Source of the DNA: JAVJPJ01 sp040217295
Lineage (GTDB): Bacteria; Pseudomonadota; Alphaproteobacteria; Rhodobacterales; Rhodobacteraceae
Assembly: GCA_964460185.1 (NCBI GenBank)
Contig: CAYWTM010000035.1
Coordinates: 1-28,212, forward strand
DNA: 28,212 bases
Reading direction: 5' to 3'
Shown: piece by piece, positions 16,150 through 23,431 of the stretch
How the letters are laid out: the number at the start of each line of letters is the position of its first letter
How positions within the stretch are numbered: position 1 is the stretch's first letter
Notes under the pieces: generated by a model
The model's input: only the letters and a program-made list of their open reading frames with translations
Databases searched by the model: none
Told to the model about the DNA's origin: nothing
Translations under genes and position numbers: made by a program

Positions 16150-16407
16150 AACGATGCGCTGACTAGCAGAGCCGGGCGGCAGAGGCGAGATGAAAATCGA
16201 CGGGCAATCAACCCGATCGCAACGGGTTGGGCGCACCATCGGGCCATGCCGATCCGGTGCGGCCAATTTCCCACAGTTGATCCGGCAGCCGTGCCCGATA
16301 GCTGCCGGTTGGCGAATTTTGCTGTGCAAAATCCCTGCCCTGTGGATAATCTTGGCGTCACACCAAACGGGCGCGAAAAGACGCCCAGAAATCGAGCAGG
16401 TTTCACC

Positions 16408-16905
16408 ATGACCGAGAGAACTCCCATCGCGGCCGCGATGCGCGTGGATGATTTTGGCGCAGCAGGGCCCACAGGCCTTCCGTCCGGCACGCAGGTCTTG
16501 ACCCTTGATGGGGCCTTGCCCGTCGAACACCTGTATCCGGGCGACCACGTGGTCACACGCCGCGGCGCGCGGCGCCTTCTGGCCGTATCGAAGGTCGATC
16601 TGTCCGCGGAGGCCAGCATCGTCGAAATCGCGGAAAACGCCCTCGGGGGCAAGCCCGAGCGCGCGACCTGGCTTCCAGCGGCGCAGCGTGTTCTTCTACG
16701 TGACTGGCGTGCCCATGCGCTTTACGGGCAGGGACAGGCCTGTGTGCCCGTGGGTCAGCTGGCCGATGGCGAATACCTTCGCATCGTCACGGCAACGGCC
16801 GCGCTGTCGTGCTACCAGCTCAGCTTTGGACGGCCCGAGATCTTGTATGCCGATGGCCTGGAACTCGCCTCGGCCGATGCGCTGGTTGTACGGGTCGCGG
16901 CCTAA
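16408..16905 (+). CDS. Degenerate Hint-domain protein (Hint_2 type)
   Basis: A 165-aa protein that is almost entirely one Hedgehog/intein-type (Hint_2) domain, a family common in Rhodobacteraceae. The opening SGTQVLTLDGALPVEHLYPG then DHVVTRRGARRLL matches the usual GT.I.T..G..PVE.L..GD.V.TRDG pattern. Later AAQRVLLRDWRAHALYG and YQLSFGRPEILYADGLELAS match the second half. The nucleophilic cysteine, normally four residues before the GT, is glycine here, and the usual SPQHR histidine is missing (AAQR). Self-cleavage is therefore unlikely. The ATG at 16408 has AGCAGG about 8 nt upstream; the frame is open earlier but that part is not family-like. It converges on nnrD, overlapping its 3' end by 4 nt. 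Function is unknown. Confidence 0.78.
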   Translation: MTERTPIAAAMRVDDFGAAGPTGLPSGTQVLTLDGALPVEHLYPGDHVVTRRGARRLLAVSKVDLSAEASIVEIAENALGGKPERATWLPAAQRVLLRDWRAHALYGQGQACVPVGQLADGEYLRIVTATAALSCYQLSFGRPEILYADGLELASADALVVRVAA

Positions 16906-17804
16906 AGACCCATTTCACGAAACACCTGCGGCACCAGTTCCGGCAAATCCTCGGCAATCAGGCCGGGGCCATGGGCGCGTGCAGCCGCCACGTGAAGCCA
17001 TGCCGCCGTTTCGGTGGCCTCCTGCGGGGAAAGGCCTCGCGCCAGAAGCCCTGCAATCATGCCCGCCAGCACGTCGCCTGATCCCGCTGTGGCAAGCCAT
17101 GGCGCGCCGCCGGCATCCCTGGCGGCGTTGACGGCCGCGCGCCCGTCAGGCCCCGCGATCACGCTATCGGGCCCCTTGAGCAACACCACGCACCCGGCCC
17201 GTTGCGCGGCATCGCGGGTGGCAGCCAGCCTTCGATCGTCCTGCCCTGCCTGCGCATCAGCCCCGAGCCGTGCGGCGATATCAGGGAAGAGGTGCGCGAA
17301 TTCCCCGAAATGCGGGGTCAGCACCACATCGGGGTGGATCAGGTCGAACAGGGCCGCGGGATCCTGCGCGAAGGATGTCAGCGCATCCGCATCAAGCACG
17401 ACCGAGCGGGATTTGCCCGTCGCGCCGTTGCCGCCCCCAAGGGCACAGGCCACCAGATCGCGTGTCCCCTGCCCCACGCCAAGCCCCGGCCCCATGCAGA
17501 CCGCATTCAACCGGCCGTCGGTCAGCAACGCCGCCAATCCGGCCGCATCGTCGCAGCGCCTGAGCATGACCGCCGTCAATTGCGCCGCACATTCCTGCAT
17601 GGCAGAACCCGGCGCCGCCACCGTCACAAGGCCCGCCCCGACCCGCAGTGCCGCGCGCGCGGCCAAACGGGCCGCACCCGTCCGCCCCATCGGGCCGGAC
17701 AAAATCAACGCATGGCCATGGTCGTATTTATGCCCGTCCGGTGATTTGCGGAGCCTGGCCACCATGGCGGGGCCCCCGGCGATCTGGCGCGCGGCGCGAT
17801 GCAT
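16902..17804 (-). CDS. nnrD: ADP/ATP-dependent NAD(P)H-hydrate dehydratase
   Basis: A 300-aa ribokinase-fold enzyme that turns damaged, hydrated S-NAD(P)HX back to NAD(P)H using a nucleotide. Typical stretches are GHKYDHGHALILSGPMGRTG, AARLAARAALRVGAGLVTVA, MGPGLGVGQGTRD, VVLDADALTSFA, LTPHFGEFAHLFP, VVLLKGPDSVIAGPDGR and the catalytic ATAGSGDVLAGMIAGLLARG. In most bacteria this domain is fused behind NnrE; here it starts separately 38 nt after the nnrE stop and in another frame, with GGAGG 5 nt before the ATG. Length and motifs are intact, so it should be active. Confidence 0.92.
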   Translation of the reverse strand: MHRAARQIAGGPAMVARLRKSPDGHKYDHGHALILSGPMGRTGAARLAARAALRVGAGLVTVAAPGSAMQECAAQLTAVMLRRCDDAAGLAALLTDGRLNAVCMGPGLGVGQGTRDLVACALGGGNGATGKSRSVVLDADALTSFAQDPAALFDLIHPDVVLTPHFGEFAHLFPDIAARLGADAQAGQDDRRLAATRDAAQRAGCVVLLKGPDSVIAGPDGRAAVNAARDAGGAPWLATAGSGDVLAGMIAGLLARGLSPQEATETAAWLHVAAARAHGPGLIAEDLPELVPQVFREMGL

Positions 17805-17809
17805 TCAAA

Positions 17810-17814
17810 CCTCC
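17810..17814 (-). promoter_or_regulatory. Shine-Dalgarno of nnrD (supports independent start)
   Basis: GGAGG on the minus strand, 5 nt before the nnrD ATG at 17802-17804. Such a well-placed site inside the region that would be the linker of the usual fused enzyme argues that nnrD is a real separate gene rather than the broken end of a frameshifted one. Confidence 0.65.
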
Positions 17815-17842
17815 AACCCCGTGACCACTCGCCTGGATACAA

Positions 17843-18511
17843 TCACAGGCCGATGTCCTTCACCACCACCTTGCCGCTGGCCTGAGGGCCCGCGCCCATG
17901 CAATGCCCCCGCTTCATGGCGTGAAACGTCACCGTCAGATCCGCCACGAGCGGGCACGCCGACAAGCGCGCACCCGTGTCGGCATGCAGACCGCTGAGGA
18001 TATCGACCGCCACCACCCGGCCGATCTGCCCGGTCCGCCGGGAATGGATATGGTCAAACGCGTCCACGATCACTTTTGGAAGGGGCCTGGCAAGGCCCGT
18101 GCCGAATACGGCGTCGATCCACAGATCCACGGGCGCATCGGCAAACCGCAGGTCATGCTCGCCCGGTTGCGGCGTGACGGGAAACGCCGAACCGCCGACG
18201 CCGCACCACCGATCCCTGTTGATCCTGGCATCGGGCGGCAGGTCCTGCGGGTCGCCATAGAAGTCGACCTCGACCGACCATCCTCGGTTCGCCAGCAATC
18301 GTGCGATCACGTATCCGTCGCCACCGTTGTTGCCCGGTCCGGCCAGAACGACCGCCCGCCGCACCCCTTCGGCAAGGTCAGGCCAGGTGTCGAAAATCGC
18401 CTCGACCACACCACAGCCCGCACGTTCCATCAATTCCAGTCCCGTGACCGCGCCACTGGCAATCGCGTCATGTTCGATCGCCCGCATCTGCGCGGCAGTG
18501 AGAAGCTCCAT
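17843..18511 (-). CDS. nnrE: NAD(P)H-hydrate epimerase
   Basis: A 222-aa YjeF N-terminal-domain protein that interconverts R- and S-NAD(P)HX so the dehydratase can act. It shows LLTAAQMRAIEHDAI at the start, LELMERAGCGVVEAI, the nucleotide loop VVLAGPGNNGGDGYVIARLL, WIDAVFGTGLARPL, VVAVDILSGLHADTG (most homologues have PSG where this has LSG) and TVTFHAMKRGH. It ends with KVVVKDIGL, precisely the point where the fused Nnr proteins of relatives pass into their C-terminal domain. It is transcribed away from glnB, and the 167-nt space between them probably holds both promoters. Confidence 0.92.
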   Translation of the reverse strand: MELLTAAQMRAIEHDAIASGAVTGLELMERAGCGVVEAIFDTWPDLAEGVRRAVVLAGPGNNGGDGYVIARLLANRGWSVEVDFYGDPQDLPPDARINRDRWCGVGGSAFPVTPQPGEHDLRFADAPVDLWIDAVFGTGLARPLPKVIVDAFDHIHSRRTGQIGRVVAVDILSGLHADTGARLSACPLVADLTVTFHAMKRGHCMGAGPQASGKVVVKDIGL

Positions 18512-18531
18512 TCAGCGCCCCGATTCAATAT

Positions 18532-18548
18532 TGCGCATTTTTTGTGCG
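18532..18548. promoter_or_regulatory. Candidate NtrC-like site upstream of glnB
   Basis: TGCGCA-TTTTT-TGTGCG lies between nnrE and glnB, about 130 nt before the glnB start. It keeps the TGC...GC frame and 17-nt length of the NtrC consensus (TGCACC N5 GGTGCA), with four of six positions matching in each arm. NtrC control of glnB-glnA is well known in proteobacteria. The match is imperfect and could be chance. Confidence 0.35.
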
Positions 18549-18678
18549 CGTCGCCTATTTTGTAACCTAACGAGCGGGATTCCATCTGCCACCCGCCTGC
18601 ACGCCACGCTACCAGATGGACGCCCCCGGAACAAAGTGGTGTCAGGGATCGCGCGCAGTGGCGAGGAGAGCACGACCC

Positions 18679-19017
18679 ATGAAAAAGATCGAGGCGATCA
18701 TCAAGCCTTTCAAACTCGACGAAGTGAAGGAAGCCCTTCAGGAAATCGGGATTCAAGGCCTCAGCGTTACCGAAGTCAAAGGATTTGGCCGCCAGAAAGG
18801 CCATACCGAGCTGTATCGCGGTGCGGAATATGTGGTGGATTTCCTGCCCAAGGTGAAAATCGAGGTGGTGCTGAACGACGACCAGCTTGATGCCGCCATC
18901 GAGGCGATCATTTCCGCCGCCAAGACGGACAAGATCGGCGACGGCAAGATCTTCGTTTCCGACATCGCGCAGGCCATTCGCATCAGAACCGGGGAATCCG
19001 GCGAAGACGCGATCTGA
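18679..19017 (+). CDS. glnB: Nitrogen regulatory protein P-II
   Basis: The complete 112-aa PII signal protein reports 2-oxoglutarate and ATP/ADP levels to NtrB, GlnE and others. The start MKKIEAIIKPFKLDEVKEAL is canonical. The T-loop GRQKGHTELYRGAEYVVDFLP carries Tyr51, the uridylylation site. The C-terminal KIGDGKIFVSDIAQAIRIRTGE is the nucleotide-binding signature. The ATG at 18679 is chosen because PII proteins start here; GAGGAG lies about 10 nt upstream. The frame is open earlier but without homology. glnA follows after 75 nt, so the two form the classic alphaproteobacterial operon. GlnB rather than GlnK is inferred from the glnA linkage and absence of amtB. Confidence 0.97.
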   Translation: MKKIEAIIKPFKLDEVKEALQEIGIQGLSVTEVKGFGRQKGHTELYRGAEYVVDFLPKVKIEVVLNDDQLDAAIEAIISAAKTDKIGDGKIFVSDIAQAIRIRTGESGEDAI

Positions 19018-19092
19018 GGTTCGAAAAGCAATTCACTCCATGGGTCGTCAATGCGGCCCAGTCACGACCAACAACGTCAAGGGAAGGTCACG

Positions 19093-20499
19093 ATGAGCAA
19101 AGATAAAGTGTTGAAAATGATCAAGGACGAGGATGCGGCTTACGTCGACATCCGCTTCACCGATCCGCGCGGCAAGCTGCAGCATGTGACGGTCGTCTCC
19201 GATCTGGTCGATGAAGACTTTCTTGACGAAGGCTTCATGTTCGATGGGTCTTCGATTGCCGGCTGGAAGGGTATCGAAGCTTCCGACATGAAACTCATGC
19301 CAGACACCGAGAGCGCGTATGTCGATCCGTTCTACGCGGAAAAGACGATCTGCATTCACTGCACCGTGGTCGAGCCCGACACCGGCGAGCCCTACAATCG
19401 CGACCCGCGCGGCACCGCCCTTCTGGCCGAGGCGTATCTGAAATCGACCGGGATCGGCGACGTGGCCTATATGGGCCCCGAGGCTGAATTCTTCCTGTTC
19501 GACGATGTCCGCTTCTCGGTCGAGATGAACAAGGTGTCGTTCTCGGTCGACGCGCAGGATGCGTCGTGGAACTCGGACACCGAGTACGAGATGGGCAACA
19601 TGGGTCACCGCCCGGGCATCAAGGGCGGCTACTTCCCGGTGAACCCGACCGACGCGGCCCAGGACCTGCGCTCGGAAATGCTGTCGACCATGAAGAACAT
19701 CGGCATGGCCGTCGACAAGCATCACCACGAGGTGGCGTCGTGCCAGCACGAGCTTGGCCTCATCTTCAGCTCGCTGACCAAGCAGGCTGACGAGCTGCAG
19801 AAGTACAAGTACATCATCCACAACGTGGCGCATGCCTACGGGAAATCGGCGACCTTCATGCCGAAGCCGATCGCAGGCGACAACGGCACCGGCATGCATG
19901 TGAACATGTCGATCTGGAAAGACGGCAAGCCGATCTTTGCGGGCGACAAATACGCGGATCTGTCCGATGAGGCCCTGTATTTCATCGGCGGCATCCTCAA
20001 GCACGCCAAGACGCTGAACGCGTTCACCAACCCGTCCACCAATTCCTACAAGCGCCTGATCCCCGGCTTCGAAGCCCCGGTTCTTCGCGCCTACTCCGCC
20101 CGCAACCGGTCTGGCTGCGTGCGTATTCCGTGGACGGAAAGCCCGAAGGCAAAGCGCGTCGAGGCACGTTTCCCCGACCCGTCCGCAAACCCCTACCTGG
20201 CGTTTGCAGCCTTGTTGATGGCTGGCCTCGACGGCATCCAGAACAAGATCCACCCGGGCGAGCCTTCGGACAAGGACCTGTACGATCTGCCCCCAGAAGA
20301 GCTGGCAGGCATCCCCACGGTTTGCGCATCCTTGCGCGAAGCACTGGAATGCCTCGAGGCCGATCACGACTTCCTGCTCAAGGGCGGCGTGTTCACGAAG
20401 GATCAGATCGAGGGCTACATGGAGCTCAAGTGGCAGGAGGTCTACGCCTTCGAACACACGCCCCACCCGGTCGAGTACAAGATGTACTACAGCTGCTGA
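19093..20499 (+). CDS. glnA: Type I glutamine synthetase
   Basis: A 468-aa GSI-type enzyme that makes glutamine from glutamate, ammonia and ATP as a dodecamer. It has the FMFDGSSIAGWKGIEASDMKL beta-grasp region, GPEAEFFLFDDVRF metal-binding strand, KHHHEVASCQHELGL, the ATP-site stretch KSATFMPKPIAGDNGTGMHVNMS, NPSTNSYKRLIPGFEAPV and RIPWTESPKAKRVEARFPDPSANPYLA. The adenylylation tyrosine falls at Tyr397 (KDLYDLPPEE), so activity is probably controlled by GlnE. The start at 19093 (MSKDKVLKMIKDED) has GGGAAGG 6 nt upstream; an in-frame ATG 14 codons earlier lacks homology. It is the second gene after glnB and is followed by a strong terminator. Confidence 0.98.
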   Translation: MSKDKVLKMIKDEDAAYVDIRFTDPRGKLQHVTVVSDLVDEDFLDEGFMFDGSSIAGWKGIEASDMKLMPDTESAYVDPFYAEKTICIHCTVVEPDTGEPYNRDPRGTALLAEAYLKSTGIGDVAYMGPEAEFFLFDDVRFSVEMNKVSFSVDAQDASWNSDTEYEMGNMGHRPGIKGGYFPVNPTDAAQDLRSEMLSTMKNIGMAVDKHHHEVASCQHELGLIFSSLTKQADELQKYKYIIHNVAHAYGKSATFMPKPIAGDNGTGMHVNMSIWKDGKPIFAGDKYADLSDEALYFIGGILKHAKTLNAFTNPSTNSYKRLIPGFEAPVLRAYSARNRSGCVRIPWTESPKAKRVEARFPDPSANPYLAFAALLMAGLDGIQNKIHPGEPSDKDLYDLPPEELAGIPTVCASLREALECLEADHDFLLKGGVFTKDQIEGYMELKWQEVYAFEHTPHPVEYKMYYSC

Positions 20500-20524
20500 T
20501 CTGTACGCTGCATCACCAGAACGG

Positions 20525-20555
20525 AAACGGGCGCCCTGGGCGCCCGTTTTCTTTT
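20525..20555 (+). terminator. Intrinsic terminator of the glnB-glnA operon
   Basis: A perfect 9-bp stem AAACGGGCG / CGCCCGTTT (20525-20533 with 20541-20549), extendable into the CCCTGGG core, is followed by TTTTCTTTT. It lies 25 nt after the glnA stop and also separates it from the convergent small gene downstream. Confidence 0.9.
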
Positions 20556-20657
20556 GCGCGCCGCGACAGCACGGCAAGACTGCAGACCGACGGCAAAAAC
20601 CGTGCGCCCCCTACGGCCGCGCCCGTCGTTTGAACCGTTCGGGGATGTGCGACCGGC

Positions 20658-20867
20658 TCAGAACCGGCTGACGCGCCGGGCCATGCGCAAGGCTTGCTTG
20701 CTGCGCTGTGCCGTTTGGCGCGCCTGGCCTTCTTGTTCGGCCGAAAGCGCCTCCCCTTCAGAGCCGCGGGCCACCCGGCGGGATACGTGGTCGATCCCGG
20801 AATTCACGCCCCGGCGCACAAGTTGCCCGACTACGCGGTTGATGATCATGTTGAGAATGCGGTCCAT
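20658..20867 (-). CDS. Small basic protein of unknown function
   Basis: A 69-aa protein starting MDRILNMIINRVVGQLVRRG, with a short hydrophobic N-terminal helix and an arginine- and glutamine-rich C-terminal half (SKQALRMARRVSRF). Similar short proteins beginning KRILNMIIN..RRLVNRGV..GI are familiar from Rhodobacteraceae, which is the main reason to accept it. GGAAGGA lies about 9 nt before the ATG. It follows scpB after 93 nt on the same strand and converges with glnA. Its pattern suggests a membrane-associated amphipathic helix, but no role is known. Confidence 0.65.
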   Translation of the reverse strand: MDRILNMIINRVVGQLVRRGVNSGIDHVSRRVARGSEGEALSAEQEGQARQTAQRSKQALRMARRVSRF

Positions 20868-20960
20868 GTGGTCTGGTCCTTCCTCTGGCTTCGTCCTTGG
20901 GAGAGAAGCGTGGTGATGCCGTGCCTTTCCCCCATGAATACAGGCCGAATACGGCGAAAA

Positions 20961-21626
20961 TCAGGTTATGTCCGGCTCATCCTCGAACATGTCGTCGGTA
21001 TCGAGATCGCGGGCTTCCCCCTCGGCGGTCTCGATGCCTTCGGGCGGGCGGCTTTCCAAAAGCCCCGCTTCGCGCAATTCTTTCAGACCGGGCAGATCGC
21101 GGGCGTTCTCGAGCCCGAAATGATCCAGGAATTGCTGGGTCACCACGTAGGTCACGGGCCGGCCGGGTGTCATGCGACGGCGGCCGAAACGGATCCATTC
21201 CAGTTCGATCAACTGGTCCACCGTCCCGCGACTGACCGACACGCCACGGATTTCCTCGATCTCGGCGCGCGTGACGGGCTGATGATAGGCGATGATGGCC
21301 AGCGTCTCGATCGCAGCCCGGCTGAGCTTGCGGGTCTCGACCGTTTCGCGCGCCATCAAGAACCCCAGGTCAGCGGCCGTGCGGATCGCCCAGGCATCGC
21401 CCACACGGGCAACCTGCACCCCCCGCCCCTCATAGCGTTTGCGCAAAAGCTGCAGCGCTTCGGCGGCATCCGAGCCGTGCGGCATCCGCGATGTCATTTC
21501 GGCAAGGCTCAGCGGGTCGGCGGACGCGAACAGCATCGCCTCGATCATGCGTTCCTGTTCCGCCAGTGGCGGTGCGCGAAACAGGCTCGCGTCCTGCGGC
21601 TCGGAGGCTTGCGGGCTGTCGGTCAT
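20961..21626 (-). CDS. scpB: Segregation and condensation protein B
   Basis: A 221-aa ScpB, the winged-helix kleisin partner of the SMC-ScpAB condensin. It has two WHD repeats: residues about 24-90 (RMIEAMLFASADPLSLAEMT) and about 100-175 (KLSRAAIETLAIIAYHQPVTRAEIEEIRGV). The signature RGVSVSRGTVDQLIELEWI is complete. The C-terminal tail is long and acidic (EAEGEARDLDTDDMFEDEP in outline). The start overlaps the scpA stop as ATGA (21623-21626). Many relatives have tat genes next; here a small unknown gene follows instead. Confidence 0.95.
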   Translation of the reverse strand: MTDSPQASEPQDASLFRAPPLAEQERMIEAMLFASADPLSLAEMTSRMPHGSDAAEALQLLRKRYEGRGVQVARVGDAWAIRTAADLGFLMARETVETRKLSRAAIETLAIIAYHQPVTRAEIEEIRGVSVSRGTVDQLIELEWIRFGRRRMTPGRPVTYVVTQQFLDHFGLENARDLPGLKELREAGLLESRPPEGIETAEGEARDLDTDDMFEDEPDIT

Positions 21627-22420
21627 CCATCCTCCTTTCGGCGCAACTGAATGGGGGCAAAGGTTTCGGATTGGCGGATCTGCACCTTGCCCGCCTTGGC
21701 CAGTTCCAGCGCTGCCGCGAAATTGGCGGCTGTCGCGGACCGGCGGCGTTTGGGATCGGCCTGCCAGCCCTCCGGCAGATATGTCGACAGATCCGTCCAG
21801 TCACCTGCATACCCGATAAGGCCGCGCATGCGGTCCAGCGCCTCTTCCATGGTCAGGATCGCGTCGCGGTCCATCGTGTAGGGGCGGAAATCGTCGCGGG
21901 TCCGGATGCGGGCATAGGCCTGCATCAGGTCAAGAAGTCCCGCGGTATAGGTGATGCGCCGGGCGGTGGTCACCTGTTCCCCGGCGCCGCGCGGAAACCG
22001 GTCGCGGTGCAGCCGGTCGCGCGCCATCAGCTTCGCCGCGCAATCCCGCATGGCCGCCAGGCGTTCAAGCTGGAACGCCAGATGTGCAGCCAGTTCTTCG
22101 CCGGAAGGTCCCTCGTCCGACGGATCGGGCGGCAACAAGAGGCGCGATTTCAAGAACGCCAGCCACGCCGCCATCACCAGGTAATCTGCGGCCAGTTCGA
22201 TGCGCAAGGTGCGCGCCTGCTCGATAAAGGCCAGGTATTGCTCCGTCAGCGCCAGGATCGAGATCTTGCGCAGATCGACCTTTTGCGTCCGGCTCAGCGT
22301 CAAGAGCAGATCAAGAGGCCCCTCGAACCCGTCCACGTCGACGATCAGCGCCTCTGCCGCGCGGCGCGAGGTGACGCTGTCCCATTCGGTGTCGTTTGCT
22401 GGCGTGGCCTGATCAGCCAT
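21623..22420 (-). CDS. scpA: Segregation and condensation protein A
   Basis: A 265-aa ScpA kleisin of the SMC complex. The N-terminal SMC-binding part reads VDGFEGPLDLLLTLSRTQKV, then DLRKISILALTEQYLAFIEQA and LAADYLVMAAWLAFLKSRLLLP, all family hallmarks. The C-terminal winged helix contains SATAANFAAALELAKAGKVQIRQ in outline. I chose the ATG at 22418-22420 (MADQATPANDTEW), which has GAGAGG just upstream and overlaps nagZ by 8 nt. An ATG 18 codons earlier, inside nagZ, is less likely. The overlap with both neighbours shows a tightly coupled nagZ-scpA-scpB unit. Confidence 0.94.
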   Translation of the reverse strand: MADQATPANDTEWDSVTSRRAAEALIVDVDGFEGPLDLLLTLSRTQKVDLRKISILALTEQYLAFIEQARTLRIELAADYLVMAAWLAFLKSRLLLPPDPSDEGPSGEELAAHLAFQLERLAAMRDCAAKLMARDRLHRDRFPRGAGEQVTTARRITYTAGLLDLMQAYARIRTRDDFRPYTMDRDAILTMEEALDRMRGLIGYAGDWTDLSTYLPEGWQADPKRRRSATAANFAAALELAKAGKVQIRQSETFAPIQLRRKEDG

Positions 22421-23426
22421 AGACCTCTCCGTCCAGAAGATCGGAAAGGTCGGCTTCAGTGGCCTCGATGTCAAGCGGATCGGGCATCACGCGATGGATC
22501 AGCGCAGCCTCGCAGCGGATCAGGCTGGTCCCCTCAAGGCGGCCCGCGCGGGCGACGACCTCGGCCATCTCGTCCCGGTCGCCGTTACAATGCAGGATCA
22601 GGTCGCAGCCCGCTGCACGCGCCCGCGCCGCGCGGTCCCCGATCGGGCCCGGCAACGCCCCCATGGACAGATCATCGGTCATCAACGCACCGTCAAATCC
22701 GATCCTGTCGCGGATCATTGCGATCATGTCCGGCGAAAACGTGGCCGGCAGATCATCTTTCATCGCCTCATAGACAATGTGGGCGGTCATGCCCAAAGGC
22801 AGGTGGGAAAGAGGTTTGAAGGCCGCGAAATCGACGCGCTGCAGCTCCTCCAGCGGGGCCGTGACCCGTGGCAGATCCTTGTGGCTGTCGACCTCGCCCA
22901 GACCGTAGCCGGGCAGATGTTTCAGAACCGGCAGGACGCCGCCCGCCATCAGTCCCTCGGCCACTGCGCGGGCCGCACCGATCACGGTTTCGACCGTGCT
23001 GCCATACAGGCGGTTCTTGAGGATCGGATGGGTTGTTTCACGCGCCACATCGGCCAGGGGCATGCAGTTGACGTCGATGCCGACGCTGCGCAGTTCATGT
23101 GCGATCAGGCGGGCACGCAGATACATGGCGCGTGCGGCCCGTTCGGGGCCGGCCTGCATCATCTGATCAAGAGCCGGACGCCATTCACGCCAATAGGGCG
23201 CGCGCATCCGCTGCACCCGGCCGCCTTCCTGATCGATCAAAATGGGGGCGTCGCGCCCGACCGCTGCACGCAGGTCAGACGTCAGCCCCAGCAGCTGAAC
23301 AGGATCTTCGATGTTGCGCGCGAACAGGATAAAGCCCCAGGGCTGCGTCGTCGAAAAGAACCGGGCTTCCGCCGGGGATAACCGGGGGCCTTCGCAGCCA
23401 AGGATGGTTGCCGAAAGGCCCGACAT
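22413..23426 (-). CDS. nagZ: Beta-N-acetylhexosaminidase (GH3, peptidoglycan recycling)
   Basis: A 337-aa single-domain GH3 enzyme that removes N-acetylglucosamine from anhydromuropeptides in the cytoplasm. Evidence is GFILFARNIEDPVQLLGLT, LIDQEGGRVQRMRAP, the KHLPGYGLGEVDSHKDLP loop near residue 168 bearing the catalytic histidine, and the nucleophile aspartate in LMTDDLSMGAL near residue 249. No signal peptide is present. It starts 5 nt after the SPOR-gene stop, with only a weak ribosome site, so translational coupling is likely. Gly in the KH-PGHG motif is followed by Tyr rather than His, a tolerated variation. Confidence 0.94.
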   Translation of the reverse strand: MSGLSATILGCEGPRLSPAEARFFSTTQPWGFILFARNIEDPVQLLGLTSDLRAAVGRDAPILIDQEGGRVQRMRAPYWREWRPALDQMMQAGPERAARAMYLRARLIAHELRSVGIDVNCMPLADVARETTHPILKNRLYGSTVETVIGAARAVAEGLMAGGVLPVLKHLPGYGLGEVDSHKDLPRVTAPLEELQRVDFAAFKPLSHLPLGMTAHIVYEAMKDDLPATFSPDMIAMIRDRIGFDGALMTDDLSMGALPGPIGDRAARARAAGCDLILHCNGDRDEMAEVVARAGRLEGTSLIRCEAALIHRVMPDPLDIEATEADLSDLLDGEVYG

Positions 23427-23431
23427 CGCGC

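Noticed and set aside
16341..16349. Single perfect DnaA-box sequence (TGTGGATAA)
   Set aside because: One 9-mer match is expected by chance at this window size, and no cluster of boxes, A/T-rich unwinding element or origin-type genes are nearby.
19048..20577. 509-codon open frame on the minus strand
   Set aside because: Antisense shadow of glnA with no family motifs.
21491..22819. 442-codon open frame on the plus strand
   Set aside because: Antisense to scpB, scpA and nagZ, all of which have clear motifs and coupled starts.
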